Shown piece by piece: positions 7,461-16,124 of a stretch of 55,027 bases of DNA; within the stretch, counting starts at the first letter, position 1, and each line of letters opens with the position of its first letter. This DNA comes from Deltaproteobacteria bacterium (lineage in GTDB: Bacteria > Desulfobacterota > Syntrophia > Syntrophales > Smithellaceae). Below the pieces are notes generated by a model, which saw only the letters and a list, made by a program, of their open reading frames with translations, ran no database searches and had not been told where the DNA came from. The stretch is from the NCBI GenBank assembly GCA_012729055.1, contig JAAYDW010000037.1, positions 1 through 55,027 of the forward strand, read 5' to 3'. The translations under genes were made by a program, and so were the position numbers.

Positions 7461-8216
7461 CTATGGGTAAACCTGTTTAAAGGACACGCCCATTCCGTGG
7501 CCGGTGAGAATATGGTCCGCGCGCGCGAGAATTTTCTCCATGCTGTCGAACATCTCAAAGACGTTGACGTAGCGGCCCATCGGAGTGAAAGGCAGGCCGC
7601 GGTGCGTGTCCGGCTTCAGGTTTTCATCGGCGAACACGGCGTCGCCGGCAATCACATACGTACCCTGAGCGGTTTTAACCTCCACCGACTGGTGGCCGGG
7701 GCAATGGCCCGGCGTGGGGAAGAGCGTAATGAAATCGTTGTACCGGAACTCTCCGTCCACGGTCCGAAACGGCACGCCTGCAAAAGGAGCAACCACGCCC
7801 AGCTTTTTGGATTCGTAGGATTTGAAGTACAAAAGATGCGGATCGCGCGCAAAGGCCAGCTCCTTCGCGTGTACGTAAAAACGGGCATTGGTGAACAGTT
7901 TCATGTTCGAGCAATGGTCCCAGTGCAGATGCGTGAAAAAAACCGCATCGATGTCTCCGGGCGTGACGCCAAGTTTTTCCAGGTGTTCGTCAATCCGGAA
8001 TCCTTCCGGCTGATAGGATCCCCGGTGATGCCAGTCGGCCGTCTTGGTCTCGCTCATCCCGGTATCGACCAGCAGTTTCTCTTTTCCGTCCGTCACGAAA
8101 AACGCCCAGGTGGGAACCTCCACTTCCATACCATAGCCGTCGCCCGGCGTGATATAGGCGCCCTTGTCGAGCCGGATGAATCCTGTATTAAAAGGGTAGA
8201 TACGTACATCCATCAT
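7461..8216 (-). CDS. Metallo-beta-lactamase-fold hydrolase (lactonase-like)
   Basis: A 251-residue cytoplasmic protein with the dinuclear-metal motif THLHWDH (HxHxDH), a downstream TPGHCPGHQS His, the AGDAVF Asp and the final TGHG His. This pattern is that of the N-acyl-homoserine lactonase-like branch (AttM/AhlS type), which opens lactone rings. In a catabolic operon a lactone or thioester substrate is more likely than a quorum signal, but this is inference. No signal peptide. Start ATG has GAGGAAATGA before it. Confidence 0.85.
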   Translation of the reverse strand: MMDVRIYPFNTGFIRLDKGAYITPGDGYGMEVEVPTWAFFVTDGKEKLLVDTGMSETKTADWHHRGSYQPEGFRIDEHLEKLGVTPGDIDAVFFTHLHWDHCSNMKLFTNARFYVHAKELAFARDPHLLYFKSYESKKLGVVAPFAGVPFRTVDGEFRYNDFITLFPTPGHCPGHQSVEVKTAQGTYVIAGDAVFADENLKPDTHRGLPFTPMGRYVNVFEMFDSMEKILARADHILTGHGMGVSFKQVYP

Positions 8217-8230
8217 TCATTTCCTCATCG

Positions 8231-9466
8231 TCAGCGATTGTATTTTTTGAGCATGTCCATCATCCGCCTGAACGCCTCGCCGATAAAAGCGTCGTCGTTG
8301 ATATGGGCATTCATTTCATAAAGCTCGATATCTTTCCTCAACCCCGCTTTCAGAACCCGGATAAATTCCCGGTCCGCGGCGGGATCGTAAAAGGGCTTCC
8401 CCGGCGCGTTGGGTTCGGAAAATCCCCCAAGCGGTATCAGAATCTGAACGGGACCGATCGCCTTGTTGATCTTCCGGACGAGAAAGCGGGCGGCGGCCGC
8501 CATCTCGTCGGCCGTGGCCCGGACCAGCGTGATGTTGGCGTTGTGGATGATGTGCTTTCGTCTCTTCCAGCGCGGCGGCAGCTGTTCGTAGCCGCCTTGA
8601 CAGATGTAGTCGATGGCGCCCGGCGCCAGGATCCACGGCACCGCAATCTTCGCCAGGCTGTCCAGCCGTTCCCGGCCCGGAGCGAAAACGCCTTTGCCCA
8701 CTTCATCGACCACTTCATGGGTCGTCCAGTCCAGAACGCCGTCGAAGTACCCGCTGCGGGCCATCTCCTCCATGACGGTTCCGCCGGTTCCCGTCGCATG
8801 AAAGAGAATCATTTCCAGGCCCTGCTCTTCCAGGAGGCGCTTCATTTTCATGAGCCCCGGCGTAACGACGCCGAACGCAGTGGCGCCGATCACTTTTTTC
8901 TTTCCCTTCTGGATGGGGCGGTACGCCCTCACCATGCCCAGGAGGGCAGAAACCGCATTTTCCAGAAGGCGGGTAAAAACGTAGTTGAGGCCGAAGACGT
9001 CCGTGACGGACGGAAAAACGGCGATGTCCTTGGTGCGCAGAAAGGGGCGCAGATCTCCCGAAGCGATCGTACTCACCATGACTTTCGGAAATCCCAGCGG
9101 CAGCGGCTGCATGGCGGCCGTTCCCATTGCGGTGCCCTGGCCGCCGCCGAGCGCGATCACGCCCTGGATTTTGCCTTCCTGATACAGCTTTTCAACCCAG
9201 GCCGTAAGGCCGTCGGTCATGGTTTGGATGATTTTTCCCTTGTCGCGGGTTTCCACAAGGTCCGCCAGATTCCAGCCGGCTTTTTGAGCAACCTCCTCGC
9301 GGGAAATGTCTCCACGAACCAGCGGCCGGCCGAGCGGACCGGGATCGATCAGCATGGCGCGGCATCCGTTTTGCAAAACCAGATCCCTGATGTGAAGGCA
9401 CTCCTCCCCTTTGGTGTCGAGGGTGCCGATCACCAGAATTGTCTTTAAACCTTCACACCCAGACAC
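8231..9466 (-). CDS. Tm-1-like / UPF0261 family protein
   Basis: A 411-residue protein with the family opening TILVIGTLDTKGEE, the glycine-rich GVIALGGGQGTAMGTAAM, an MVSTIASGDLRPF stretch and the C-terminal LIPLGGFSEPNAPGKPFYDP. The plant homologue Tm-1 binds ATP and inhibits a viral replicase; bacterial members usually sit in catabolic operons and have no settled biochemical role. Its first codons overlap the end of the ABC ATPase gene by 22 bp, so translation is probably coupled. Confidence 0.85.
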   Translation of the reverse strand: MSGCEGLKTILVIGTLDTKGEECLHIRDLVLQNGCRAMLIDPGPLGRPLVRGDISREEVAQKAGWNLADLVETRDKGKIIQTMTDGLTAWVEKLYQEGKIQGVIALGGGQGTAMGTAAMQPLPLGFPKVMVSTIASGDLRPFLRTKDIAVFPSVTDVFGLNYVFTRLLENAVSALLGMVRAYRPIQKGKKKVIGATAFGVVTPGLMKMKRLLEEQGLEMILFHATGTGGTVMEEMARSGYFDGVLDWTTHEVVDEVGKGVFAPGRERLDSLAKIAVPWILAPGAIDYICQGGYEQLPPRWKRRKHIIHNANITLVRATADEMAAAARFLVRKINKAIGPVQILIPLGGFSEPNAPGKPFYDPAADREFIRVLKAGLRKDIELYEMNAHINDDAFIGEAFRRMMDMLKKYNR

Positions 9467-10161
9467 TGAACGACCTCATCCATCCTGCAGCTCAATTCGT
9501 CCAGTGTCCCGCACATGCGGATCTGGCCCTTTTCCATGATGTACGCCCGCTGATTGTCGCTGAGCCGCATGGCGATCTCCATGTGCTGCTCCACCAGCAT
9601 GATGGTTCTGCCGTCCTTCTGGAGCTGTTTGATGATTTCCATGATCTCATGCACGATCTTGGGCGCCAGCCCTTCGCTCGGTTCGTCGATCAGCATCAGC
9701 TTCGGCCGGCCCATCAGCGCCCGGGCGATGGTCAGCATCTGCTGCTCGCCGCCGGAGAGGTTGCCGCCCATATGCTTGATGCGTTCCTTGAGGCGCGGAA
9801 AATAAGCAAAGCACATCTCCAACAGGCCTTCCCGCTCGTCGGGCTTGGTGTGCATGAGCGATCCCAGCCGGAGGTTTTCCAGAACCGTCAGGTTGGGAAT
9901 TACCCGCCGGTCTTCCGGAATGAGAGAAATGCCCTTGCGGGAAATTTTGTGCGGCGCCTGACCCGCGATGTTGTCCTCGAGAAAAAACACCTTTCCGGAC
10001 TTCGGAGGCTGAACCCCCATGATGGTTTTCATTGTGGTGGTTTTCCCGACGCCGTTTCGCCCCAGAAGAACCACGATCTCGCCTTCCTTGACTTCCAGGG
10101 AAACCCCCTGCAGAATATGGCTGTAGCCATAATACGTATTTATATCTTCCAATCTTAGCAT
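9445..10161 (-). CDS. Branched-chain-amino-acid-type ABC transporter ATPase (LivF-like)
   Basis: Second ATPase of a HAAT-family importer, 238 residues. Walker A is GRNGVGKTT, the signature is LSGGEQQ, and Walker B is LMLIDEPSEGLAP. The opening MLRLEDINTYYGYSHILQGV and the short length are typical of LivF rather than LivG. It follows livG by 10 bp. HAAT importers in anaerobes take up many organic acids, including aromatic and short-chain carboxylates, so the name should not be read as substrate evidence. Confidence 0.93.
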   Translation of the reverse strand: MLRLEDINTYYGYSHILQGVSLEVKEGEIVVLLGRNGVGKTTTMKTIMGVQPPKSGKVFFLEDNIAGQAPHKISRKGISLIPEDRRVIPNLTVLENLRLGSLMHTKPDEREGLLEMCFAYFPRLKERIKHMGGNLSGGEQQMLTIARALMGRPKLMLIDEPSEGLAPKIVHEIMEIIKQLQKDGRTIMLVEQHMEIAMRLSDNQRAYIMEKGQIRMCGTLDELSCRMDEVVQCLGVKV

Positions 10162-10171
10162 GCTTCCACCT

Positions 10172-10906
10172 TTATCCGAGATAGACTCGCTGTACTTCTT
10201 CGTTATCGCTGACCTCGCGGGGGGTTCCCTCCGTCAGGGTTCTTCCCTCGTTCATCACCAGGATTTCCTCGGAAATGCTCATCACCACGCTCATGTCGTG
10301 CTCGACCAGAACAACGCTGAGGCCGAGCTCCGTGTTGAGCTTCTTGATCATCTCCGCGCACTGGTTCGTCTCGGCGCAGCTCATGCCCGCCGTCGGTTCG
10401 TCCAGAAGCAGAATCTCCGGCTTGGTGGCCAGGGCGATCCCGATTTCCAGATAGCGTCTTTCCCCGTGAGAGAGGGTCGACGCCGGCCAGTTTCTTTTTT
10501 CCTGCAAATCCACCTGCGTCATGATTTCTTCCGCCAGTTCGTTGAGCTCCCGGTAGGAGGCAGCCTGCCGCCAGAAATTGTAGGAGGTCTTCCGGACCTG
10601 GGCGGCAATGCGGATATTTTCAAAGACCGACAGATTCGGGAAAATGTGGTTGATCTGATAGGTCTTGACGACGCCCAGGCGGGACACCCGGTTCAGGGTG
10701 AGGCGGGAGATATCCTTGTCCTTCAAAAAGACTTTTCCTTTGGTCGGCAGATAGGCGCCCGCAATCAGGTTAAACAGGGTGGTTTTGCCGGCGCCGTTGG
10801 GTCCGATGATGGACTTGAGCTGACCTTTCTTCAAAACGAAATCCACTTCGTCCACGGCTTTGAGCCCGCCGAAGTACTTGCATATTTTTTCTGTCCGCAA
10901 CAACAT
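10172..10906 (-). CDS. Branched-chain-amino-acid-type ABC transporter ATPase (LivG-like)
   Basis: First ATPase of the same importer, 244 residues. Walker A GPNGAGKTTLFNLIAG, signature LSHGERRYLEIGIAL and Walker B ILLLDEPTAGMS are intact, and the C-terminus ends in EEVQRVYLG as LivG proteins do. I start at ATG 10906, which is preceded by GAAGGAGAG at the right spacing; an in-frame start five codons further upstream lacks this. The gene begins 16 bp after the permease stop. Confidence 0.93.
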   Translation of the reverse strand: MLLRTEKICKYFGGLKAVDEVDFVLKKGQLKSIIGPNGAGKTTLFNLIAGAYLPTKGKVFLKDKDISRLTLNRVSRLGVVKTYQINHIFPNLSVFENIRIAAQVRKTSYNFWRQAASYRELNELAEEIMTQVDLQEKRNWPASTLSHGERRYLEIGIALATKPEILLLDEPTAGMSCAETNQCAEMIKKLNTELGLSVVLVEHDMSVVMSISEEILVMNEGRTLTEGTPREVSDNEEVQRVYLG

Positions 10907-10921
10907 AAGACTCTCCTTCAC

Positions 10922-11908
10922 CTATTTACTGGCCCGTTTCATCCGGTAGGCCATCAGTTTTTCCTCCAGGGTTCCCATGATGCCTCCGGGGAAGAGCAGA
11001 ATGATGGCAACAAACATGGCGCCCACGAAAAGCTCCCAGCGGGGCGTAATCAAACTGATCGTGTTCTGGAGAAAAAGAAAGACGCCGACGCCGACCAGCG
11101 GACCGAGAAATGTTCCTTTGCCGCCGAGAATGGTCATCATCACCATTGTGCCCGACGTGAGCCAGAACAGCGTGGTCAGCGGCACGTAGCCGAGATAAAC
11201 CGTATTGAGCGATCCGGCCAGTCCCGCGTAAAACGCCGAAATGACGAGCGACCAGAATTTCACCATGGTCGTGTTGTAGCCGCAGGCTTTGGCCCGTTCC
11301 TCGTTTTCGCGGAAGGCCTGCAACAGCTTGCCGAAGGGCGACTGCAGGATGCGCCACGTCGCGAACAGCATGATGGCCGTGACCACCAGAACGAAGTAGT
11401 ACAGCGGCAGCGGCTTGCCCAGGGAAAAGGAAAAGATCGCCATCGTGGGGATATGCGTCAGGCCGTCCTCACCGCGGGTGATGTGCTTCAGCGGCGACAG
11501 CGCCATGAAGTAAAGCATCTGGGCGAACGCCAGGGAGATCATCGCGAAGTACACGCCTCTTTTCCGGATCGCCAGGGCGCCGATGAAACATGCCAGAAGC
11601 ATCGGGGCCAGGACGCCGGCCGCAATGCCGACGGGAAGGCTGGCATCCAGATAGCGGAACGCCAATCCGGAGCTGTAGGCGCCCAGGCCGAAATACGCGG
11701 CGTGTCCGAAGGAGAGAACACCCGTGTATCCCAAAAGCAGATTGAACCCCATTCCGAAAATCGCCCAGATGAGAATTTCCGTCGCCAGCGGCGTGGAAAG
11801 CACCAGGGGAAGAAACAGCAGAACAAAAATTGTTCCGTAGACGACTATCGGTTTGGGAGGTGCATGCAGTTCCTGCACTTTAGTTGCGTTTGTGTTATCG
11901 TTAACCAT
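10922..11908 (-). CDS. ABC transporter permease (LivM-like)
   Basis: Integral membrane subunit of the importer, about 328 residues with eight or more hydrophobic segments. The stretches GFNLLLGYTGVLSFGHAAYFG and REDPLGKLLQ-like SPFGKLLQAFRENEERAKACGY are the family hallmarks. Start chosen at ATG 11908 because GAGAGGAAAC precedes it; an in-frame start 14 codons upstream is possible. It pairs with the LivH-like permease to form the translocation pore. Confidence 0.92.
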   Translation of the reverse strand: MVNDNTNATKVQELHAPPKPIVVYGTIFVLLFLPLVLSTPLATEILIWAIFGMGFNLLLGYTGVLSFGHAAYFGLGAYSSGLAFRYLDASLPVGIAAGVLAPMLLACFIGALAIRKRGVYFAMISLAFAQMLYFMALSPLKHITRGEDGLTHIPTMAIFSFSLGKPLPLYYFVLVVTAIMLFATWRILQSPFGKLLQAFRENEERAKACGYNTTMVKFWSLVISAFYAGLAGSLNTVYLGYVPLTTLFWLTSGTMVMMTILGGKGTFLGPLVGVGVFLFLQNTISLITPRWELFVGAMFVAIILLFPGGIMGTLEEKLMAYRMKRASK

Positions 11909-12083
11909 GCTCAATGTTTCCTCTCTCTCAATGCAAATCGAGCTTTGCAAACAAATCTGAAATCAAACATGAAAGATCCTTTTTCTGTGACGCTGCGCCG
12001 GGTCGCCTCCCCGGGGAGCAGCGGTACGTTTCCTTCATTACATTCCTGCGCCGCAGGTCGCAGCGTTAAAAAACTGGGCCTGT

Positions 12084-12965
12084 TTATTCGCGGCCCTGTT
12101 CTCCAAAGAGCCCCCTCGGTCTGACCAGCAGGATCAGGGCCATGCAGAAATACATGGACACCGAAGAATACTCGCCGGCGACAAAAGCGGTGAACGCGAC
12201 GACCAGGCCGATCAGAAGTCCGCCGACGATCGCCCCGCCCAGCGATCCGAGTCCGCCCACAACGGTGACGACGAAGGCTGTCATGGTCATGTCCACGCCC
12301 ATGTCCGGGGTGGCCGACATCATGGGCGCCGCAATGGCGCCGGCCAACGCCGCCAGGCCCACGCCAAGGCCGAAGCCGAATGTCCAGATCCGGGAAACGT
12401 TAATCCCGAGGGTCTGCACCATCAGGCTGTCCCGGGTGGACGCGCGGATAATCATGCCCAGATCGCTTCTCTTGAGAAAGAGCCACAGAGAGATCAGCGC
12501 CACCAGCGTAAACAGAATGATGAACAGGCGGTAACCGGGAAGAATGATGGAGCCCAGCACCAGGGTGCCGCTCAGCGCTTCCGGATAGTTAACCGGTTTC
12601 CCGATCAGGCCGAAGATGATCTTGATGAGATCCGGAATGGCCACGGAAAGACCGAAGGTGAGAAGGAGCGGCAACAAGGGATCTTTCCCGTACAGGGGCT
12701 TCAGAAACAGGAACTCCACGATCATTCCGACGATTCCCACAATCACGACGGCGCTCACCAGCCCCACGACAAAACTGCCCGACAGCGATATCATGACGAA
12801 GACGGCGTACGCCCCCAGCATGGCAAACGTGCCGTGCGCGAAGTTCACGACGTCCAGAAGGCCGAAGATGATCGACATCCCGCTTGAGAGAAGCACGAAG
12901 ATGCATCCCAGGGCAATTCCGAAAAAAAACTGCATTGCAATAACATTCCAAGGAATCTCGAACAT
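12084..12965 (-). CDS. ABC transporter permease (LivH-like)
   Basis: Second membrane subunit, 293 residues, with the LivH features GLLDVVNFAHGTFAMLGAY near the N-terminus and VVGGLGSLGGAIVGGLLIGL near the C-terminus. It is separated from the LivM-like gene by about 175 bp, the widest gap inside the operon. That gap holds the palindrome CTCCCCGGGGAG near 12008 but no ORF I can support. Confidence 0.93.
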   Translation of the reverse strand: MFEIPWNVIAMQFFFGIALGCIFVLLSSGMSIIFGLLDVVNFAHGTFAMLGAYAVFVMISLSGSFVVGLVSAVVIVGIVGMIVEFLFLKPLYGKDPLLPLLLTFGLSVAIPDLIKIIFGLIGKPVNYPEALSGTLVLGSIILPGYRLFIILFTLVALISLWLFLKRSDLGMIIRASTRDSLMVQTLGINVSRIWTFGFGLGVGLAALAGAIAAPMMSATPDMGVDMTMTAFVVTVVGGLGSLGGAIVGGLLIGLVVAFTAFVAGEYSSVSMYFCMALILLVRPRGLFGEQGRE

Positions 12966-12997
12966 AAAACCTCTTTTCTCACAACTCTAGTATTGAT

Positions 12998-13023
12998 GCG
13001 GGGGAGGGAGACGCCTCCCCCGC
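12998..13023 (-). terminator. Intercistronic hairpin after the binding-protein gene
   Basis: A 10-bp perfect stem (GCGGGGGAGG with CCTCCCCCGC), 6-nt loop, lies between the solute-binding protein gene and the permease genes. It lacks a U-run on the minus strand, so it is more likely a partial terminator or 3'-end stabiliser that lets the binding protein be made in excess, a common arrangement in ABC operons. Confidence 0.55.
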
Positions 13024-13045
13024 GCTTTCTCCCGCGATCATTCGA

Positions 13046-14305
13046 TCATTTGGGAAGTTTTATATTGATAAAGGGCAGCTTTTTGGCGTTGTCCGCGCAG
13101 GACATGATGATGGAATCACCGGGGATCTCCGCGACGATATCCGCGAGGTCCCAGCCCTTGGCCTTGGCGCCCTTGCCTTTGACCAGAACATAGCTCTGGA
13201 CGCGCTGACGATCACAGCCTCGCACATATTCCGGACCTTTGGTCAACTGGTACTTGATATCCTGCATGGCTTCCATGATCTTCTTCTTGTCGGACACGGT
13301 CCCGGCCTTTTCAATGGCCATAAACAGAATGTTGGTGGCGACATAGCCGCATTCTCCATCCTGCTCGGGGGGCGCGCCGTACTTCTTTATGAACTTGTCG
13401 ACGAACTTCTTGGCTCCGGGATATTTGTCCCGCAGTTTGTAGTAGAAGCTCATCCCGCCGATCACGTTTTCGTTATACGCGGATCCCAGCTCTTTGATGG
13501 TATGCTGGGCCGTCTTGGTGCAGAAAATTTTCATGTTCTTGGTAAGCCCCAGCTCGCTGGCCTGTTTGATGGCCGCGGTCTGATCGGCGCCCAGGTTGTT
13601 CATAACGATGAAATCGGGTTTTGCCGCCAGAACTTTGGCGTAGTAGGTGGAAAAGTCGGTCGTTCCCAGCGGAACGTAAACGTTGCCCAGGAACTGTCCG
13701 CCCATCTGCTGGCTCTGCCAGAGCCAGCCTTCGAGCAGGCTGTGCCCCCAACGGTAATCGGCCGTGATGGCGAACCATTTCTTGCCGACATTTTTGAAAG
13801 CATACTGAGCCACCGCCAGCGATGCCGCGTACGGAACCACCATGAAAGCGGCGCCGTATTCGCACTGGTCGGACCCCAGAACCATATCCGACATGCAGTA
13901 GGCCACATAGGGCGTCTTCGTCTTGCAGGCGAACTCATTCATGGCCAGAGAAATCGACCCCGAAAGCGTTCCGCCGAAGAAGTCGCACTTTTCTTCTTCG
14001 ACAAGTTCCTTGGCTCTGCGGATGGCGACGTTGCCTTTGAGCTCGTCATCCCGGTGAACCCAGATAATCTTGTGCCCCAGAACGCCGCCCTTGGCATTCC
14101 ACTCTTCCACGGCCATTTCGGTGGCCCGCATCTGGTCCCGACCCAGGACGGCATAGGCGCCCGTCAGGGGATGCATCGTTCCGTACTTGATGGTCTTCTG
14201 CTGCGCCGAAGCCGTCGCCGGCAGAGCGGTCAAAAGGCCGGCGCTGATCAACCCGACCAGAAGCATCGCCAGACCGATCTGGCCCAATCGTTTTACATGT
14301 TGCAT
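13046..14305 (-). CDS. Periplasmic branched-chain-amino-acid-type solute-binding protein
   Basis: A 419-residue LivJ/LivK-type binding protein. The N-terminus has a positively charged stretch, a hydrophobic core and an AxA-like cleavage site (ATASAQQ), so it is exported. The mature part opens with TIKYGTMHPLTGAYAVLGRDQMRA, a periplasmic-binding-protein type 1 signature. Start has AAAGGAGG. It determines the substrate specificity of the importer. Homologues of this length in anaerobes often bind carboxylates rather than amino acids; the ligand cannot be deduced here. Confidence 0.93.
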   Translation of the reverse strand: MQHVKRLGQIGLAMLLVGLISAGLLTALPATASAQQKTIKYGTMHPLTGAYAVLGRDQMRATEMAVEEWNAKGGVLGHKIIWVHRDDELKGNVAIRRAKELVEEEKCDFFGGTLSGSISLAMNEFACKTKTPYVAYCMSDMVLGSDQCEYGAAFMVVPYAASLAVAQYAFKNVGKKWFAITADYRWGHSLLEGWLWQSQQMGGQFLGNVYVPLGTTDFSTYYAKVLAAKPDFIVMNNLGADQTAAIKQASELGLTKNMKIFCTKTAQHTIKELGSAYNENVIGGMSFYYKLRDKYPGAKKFVDKFIKKYGAPPEQDGECGYVATNILFMAIEKAGTVSDKKKIMEAMQDIKYQLTKGPEYVRGCDRQRVQSYVLVKGKGAKAKGWDLADIVAEIPGDSIIMSCADNAKKLPFINIKLPK

Positions 14306-14372
14306 GTTACTTCCTCCTTTACTGAACTTTTAAAAAGTCGTTTACTTTCTTTTCATTCCATTTGAACCGATC

Positions 14373-15140
14373 TTACTGAATTGTCCACCCACCGTCGACC
14401 GCGAGGACATGGCCCGTGATCATGTTGGCGAGGTCGGAGGCCAGAAACAAAGCGGCGCTCGCAATCTCCTCCGACGTAACCATTCGACCCAGGGGAATAC
14501 TTGCGAGCACATACTTCTTAAATTCCTCATCCTGGAACATTTGCGCAGTAAAGCGTGTTTCCACAAACGTGGGCGCAACGGCGTTGACCACGATGCGGTG
14601 TTTCGCCCATTCCAGCGCAAGAGTACGCGTCAGCTGGTTCACCCCTCCCTTACTGGAGCAATACGCAGCGCGCAGGGGTAAAGCCACAGAGCCCGCTTGC
14701 GAGGAAAGGTTGATAATCTTTCCGCCACCTCCTCTCTCTATCATGTGTTTGCCTGCCGCCTGGGAGACGAAGAACATGGCTCGCAAATTGATGTTCATGA
14801 TGTCGTCCCAGTTCTTCTCCGTCACTTCTTCCGATTTCTGAGGCCGGTTGATGCCGGCGGAGTTCACCACGATATCGATTCTTCCCATCCGGCTTACCGC
14901 GGCATTCACCAGCGTCTGGGGAGCGCCGGGGGCGGTAATGTCCAAAGCCTTGTAGCCGGCTTCGATCCCCTCGGCTTCCATGGCGCCGGAGATGTCCTTG
15001 AGCTTGTCCTCAAAGAGATCGTGCAAAAAAACCCTGGCGCCGGCGGCGCCGAACATCCGGGCAATGGCTCCGCCCAGACCTCCGGCCGCGCCCGTGATCA
15101 GGGCGACCTTGTCTTTCAATGATATTTCCACAGGTTTCAT
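14373..15140 (-). CDS. SDR family NAD(P)-dependent oxidoreductase
   Basis: A classical short-chain dehydrogenase of 255 residues: cofactor motif TGAAGGLGGAIA, NSAGINR, the catalytic Ser in NLSSQAG and Tyr/Lys in YCSSKGG, and the C-terminal GHVLAVDGGWT. In a cluster with an acyl-CoA dehydrogenase and a MaoC hydratase it is a natural candidate for the 3-hydroxyacyl (or other hydroxyl) oxidation step, though this is inference. Start has AAAGGAAG. Confidence 0.9.
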   Translation of the reverse strand: MKPVEISLKDKVALITGAAGGLGGAIARMFGAAGARVFLHDLFEDKLKDISGAMEAEGIEAGYKALDITAPGAPQTLVNAAVSRMGRIDIVVNSAGINRPQKSEEVTEKNWDDIMNINLRAMFFVSQAAGKHMIERGGGGKIINLSSQAGSVALPLRAAYCSSKGGVNQLTRTLALEWAKHRIVVNAVAPTFVETRFTAQMFQDEEFKKYVLASIPLGRMVTSEEIASAALFLASDLANMITGHVLAVDGGWTIQ

Positions 15141-15237
15141 TTTTCGTACTTCCTTTCGTGTTTTCCGTCCAGCCCTGTCCCCGCGCGGTCCTATGTCCCT
15201 TGGCCGGACACGGGGCTTCCTGCGGGCGTGGGGCGGA

Positions 15238-15936
15238 CTACTCTTCCAGGATCGCCACTGCGCGCAGCGGAGACCCTGTGCCCTGCCGGATCTTCAGGGG
15301 AAGCGCAATGAAGGTAAAGCGCTTGCCCGCCACCTGGTCCAGATTGCAGAGATTCTCGATATGGGTAATGCCGCGTTCGGCGCAGACCGTGTGGCAGGGA
15401 TAGGTCTTGTCATACCACATGTCCGGACTCGAGGAATCGACGCCGAAATTCACGCAGCCCTGGTCGATGATGAACTCGGTCCCTTCCCGGTCCAGCCCGG
15501 GATAATCGGTCATGTATTCCGGCTTTCCGTAGTAGCGGTTGTACTGGGCCGTGTAGAAGAGCACCGTGTCACCCTTGCGGATATCCAAATTCCATTTTTT
15601 AAGTTCGTCTTCTATTTTTTTCCGCCCGAACTGGGTCTTCTGCGGAATGTCGCTTACATCGAGGCAAATGGCCGAAGTAATACATTTATCCAAAGACAAC
15701 TGATCGATGGACTCGGCCTTGGGATCGCGCGAAAGATGGCTTACCGCATCGATATGGGTCGGACCGTGATCGCAAAACATGATGCCGCGGGTCTCATAGG
15801 AAAATCCGGTTCCAAGCTGCCGTTGACATTCTTCGTGGGACAGATGCGTCCATATAACCGTTTTGAGGTGTCCCGGATAAACAGGCATCCCCTGGTAAAT
15901 CTCCTGTGTAAGATCAATTATTTTGCCTTTGAACAT
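15238..15936 (-). CDS. Cyclase family protein (kynurenine-formamidase-like metal hydrolase)
   Basis: A 232-residue member of the cyclase/arylformamidase family, metal-dependent amide, lactone or ring hydrolases. It opens with IIDLTQEIYQGMPVYPGH and carries the metal motif CDHGPTHIDAVSHL (HxGTHxDxxxH pattern with Pro for Gly-Thr spacing), followed by GDTVLFYTAQYNRYYG. Strong AAAGGAGG before the ATG. Position between the acyl-CoA dehydrogenase and SDR genes suggests it opens a ring or lactone in the same pathway. Confidence 0.88.
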   Translation of the reverse strand: MFKGKIIDLTQEIYQGMPVYPGHLKTVIWTHLSHEECQRQLGTGFSYETRGIMFCDHGPTHIDAVSHLSRDPKAESIDQLSLDKCITSAICLDVSDIPQKTQFGRKKIEDELKKWNLDIRKGDTVLFYTAQYNRYYGKPEYMTDYPGLDREGTEFIIDQGCVNFGVDSSSPDMWYDKTYPCHTVCAERGITHIENLCNLDQVAGKRFTFIALPLKIRQGTGSPLRAVAILEE

Positions 15937-16108
15937 GATCAGCCTCCTTTAACTTTCGTAAAAAATCTCCACTGTTTCTTTTATTGCCGTTGATAAAATA
16001 TCCCGAACAACCGATGACTTTAACGGTCAATTCCTGTTCCTCCTGCCCTTTTTCCCGCAACAGCGCCGTTGTCTCATCCGCCGGGCTTTTGTCTGATGGA
16101 TTCATCAT
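15914..16108 (-). CDS. Small hypothetical ORF
   Basis: A 64-codon frame fills the otherwise empty gap between the acyl-CoA dehydrogenase and cyclase genes. Two adjacent ATGs follow GAGGAT; the second is better spaced. The product is charged, with a short hydrophobic centre (VKVIGCSGYFI) and a basic C-terminus. It overlaps the cyclase start by 23 bp, where its last codons coincide with that gene's ribosome-binding site. I recognise no family. It could be a leader or a chance ORF. Confidence 0.3.
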   Translation of the reverse strand: MMNPSDKSPADETTALLREKGQEEQELTVKVIGCSGYFINGNKRNSGDFLRKLKEADHVQRQNN

Positions 16109-16124
16109 ATCCTCATGCCCGCCG

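Noticed and set aside
10160-12124. Plus-strand open frame of 654 codons
   Set aside because: It lies antisense to livG and livM, which have complete motifs; its translation is His/Gln/Arg-rich with no domain, typical of the complement of GC-rich coding DNA.
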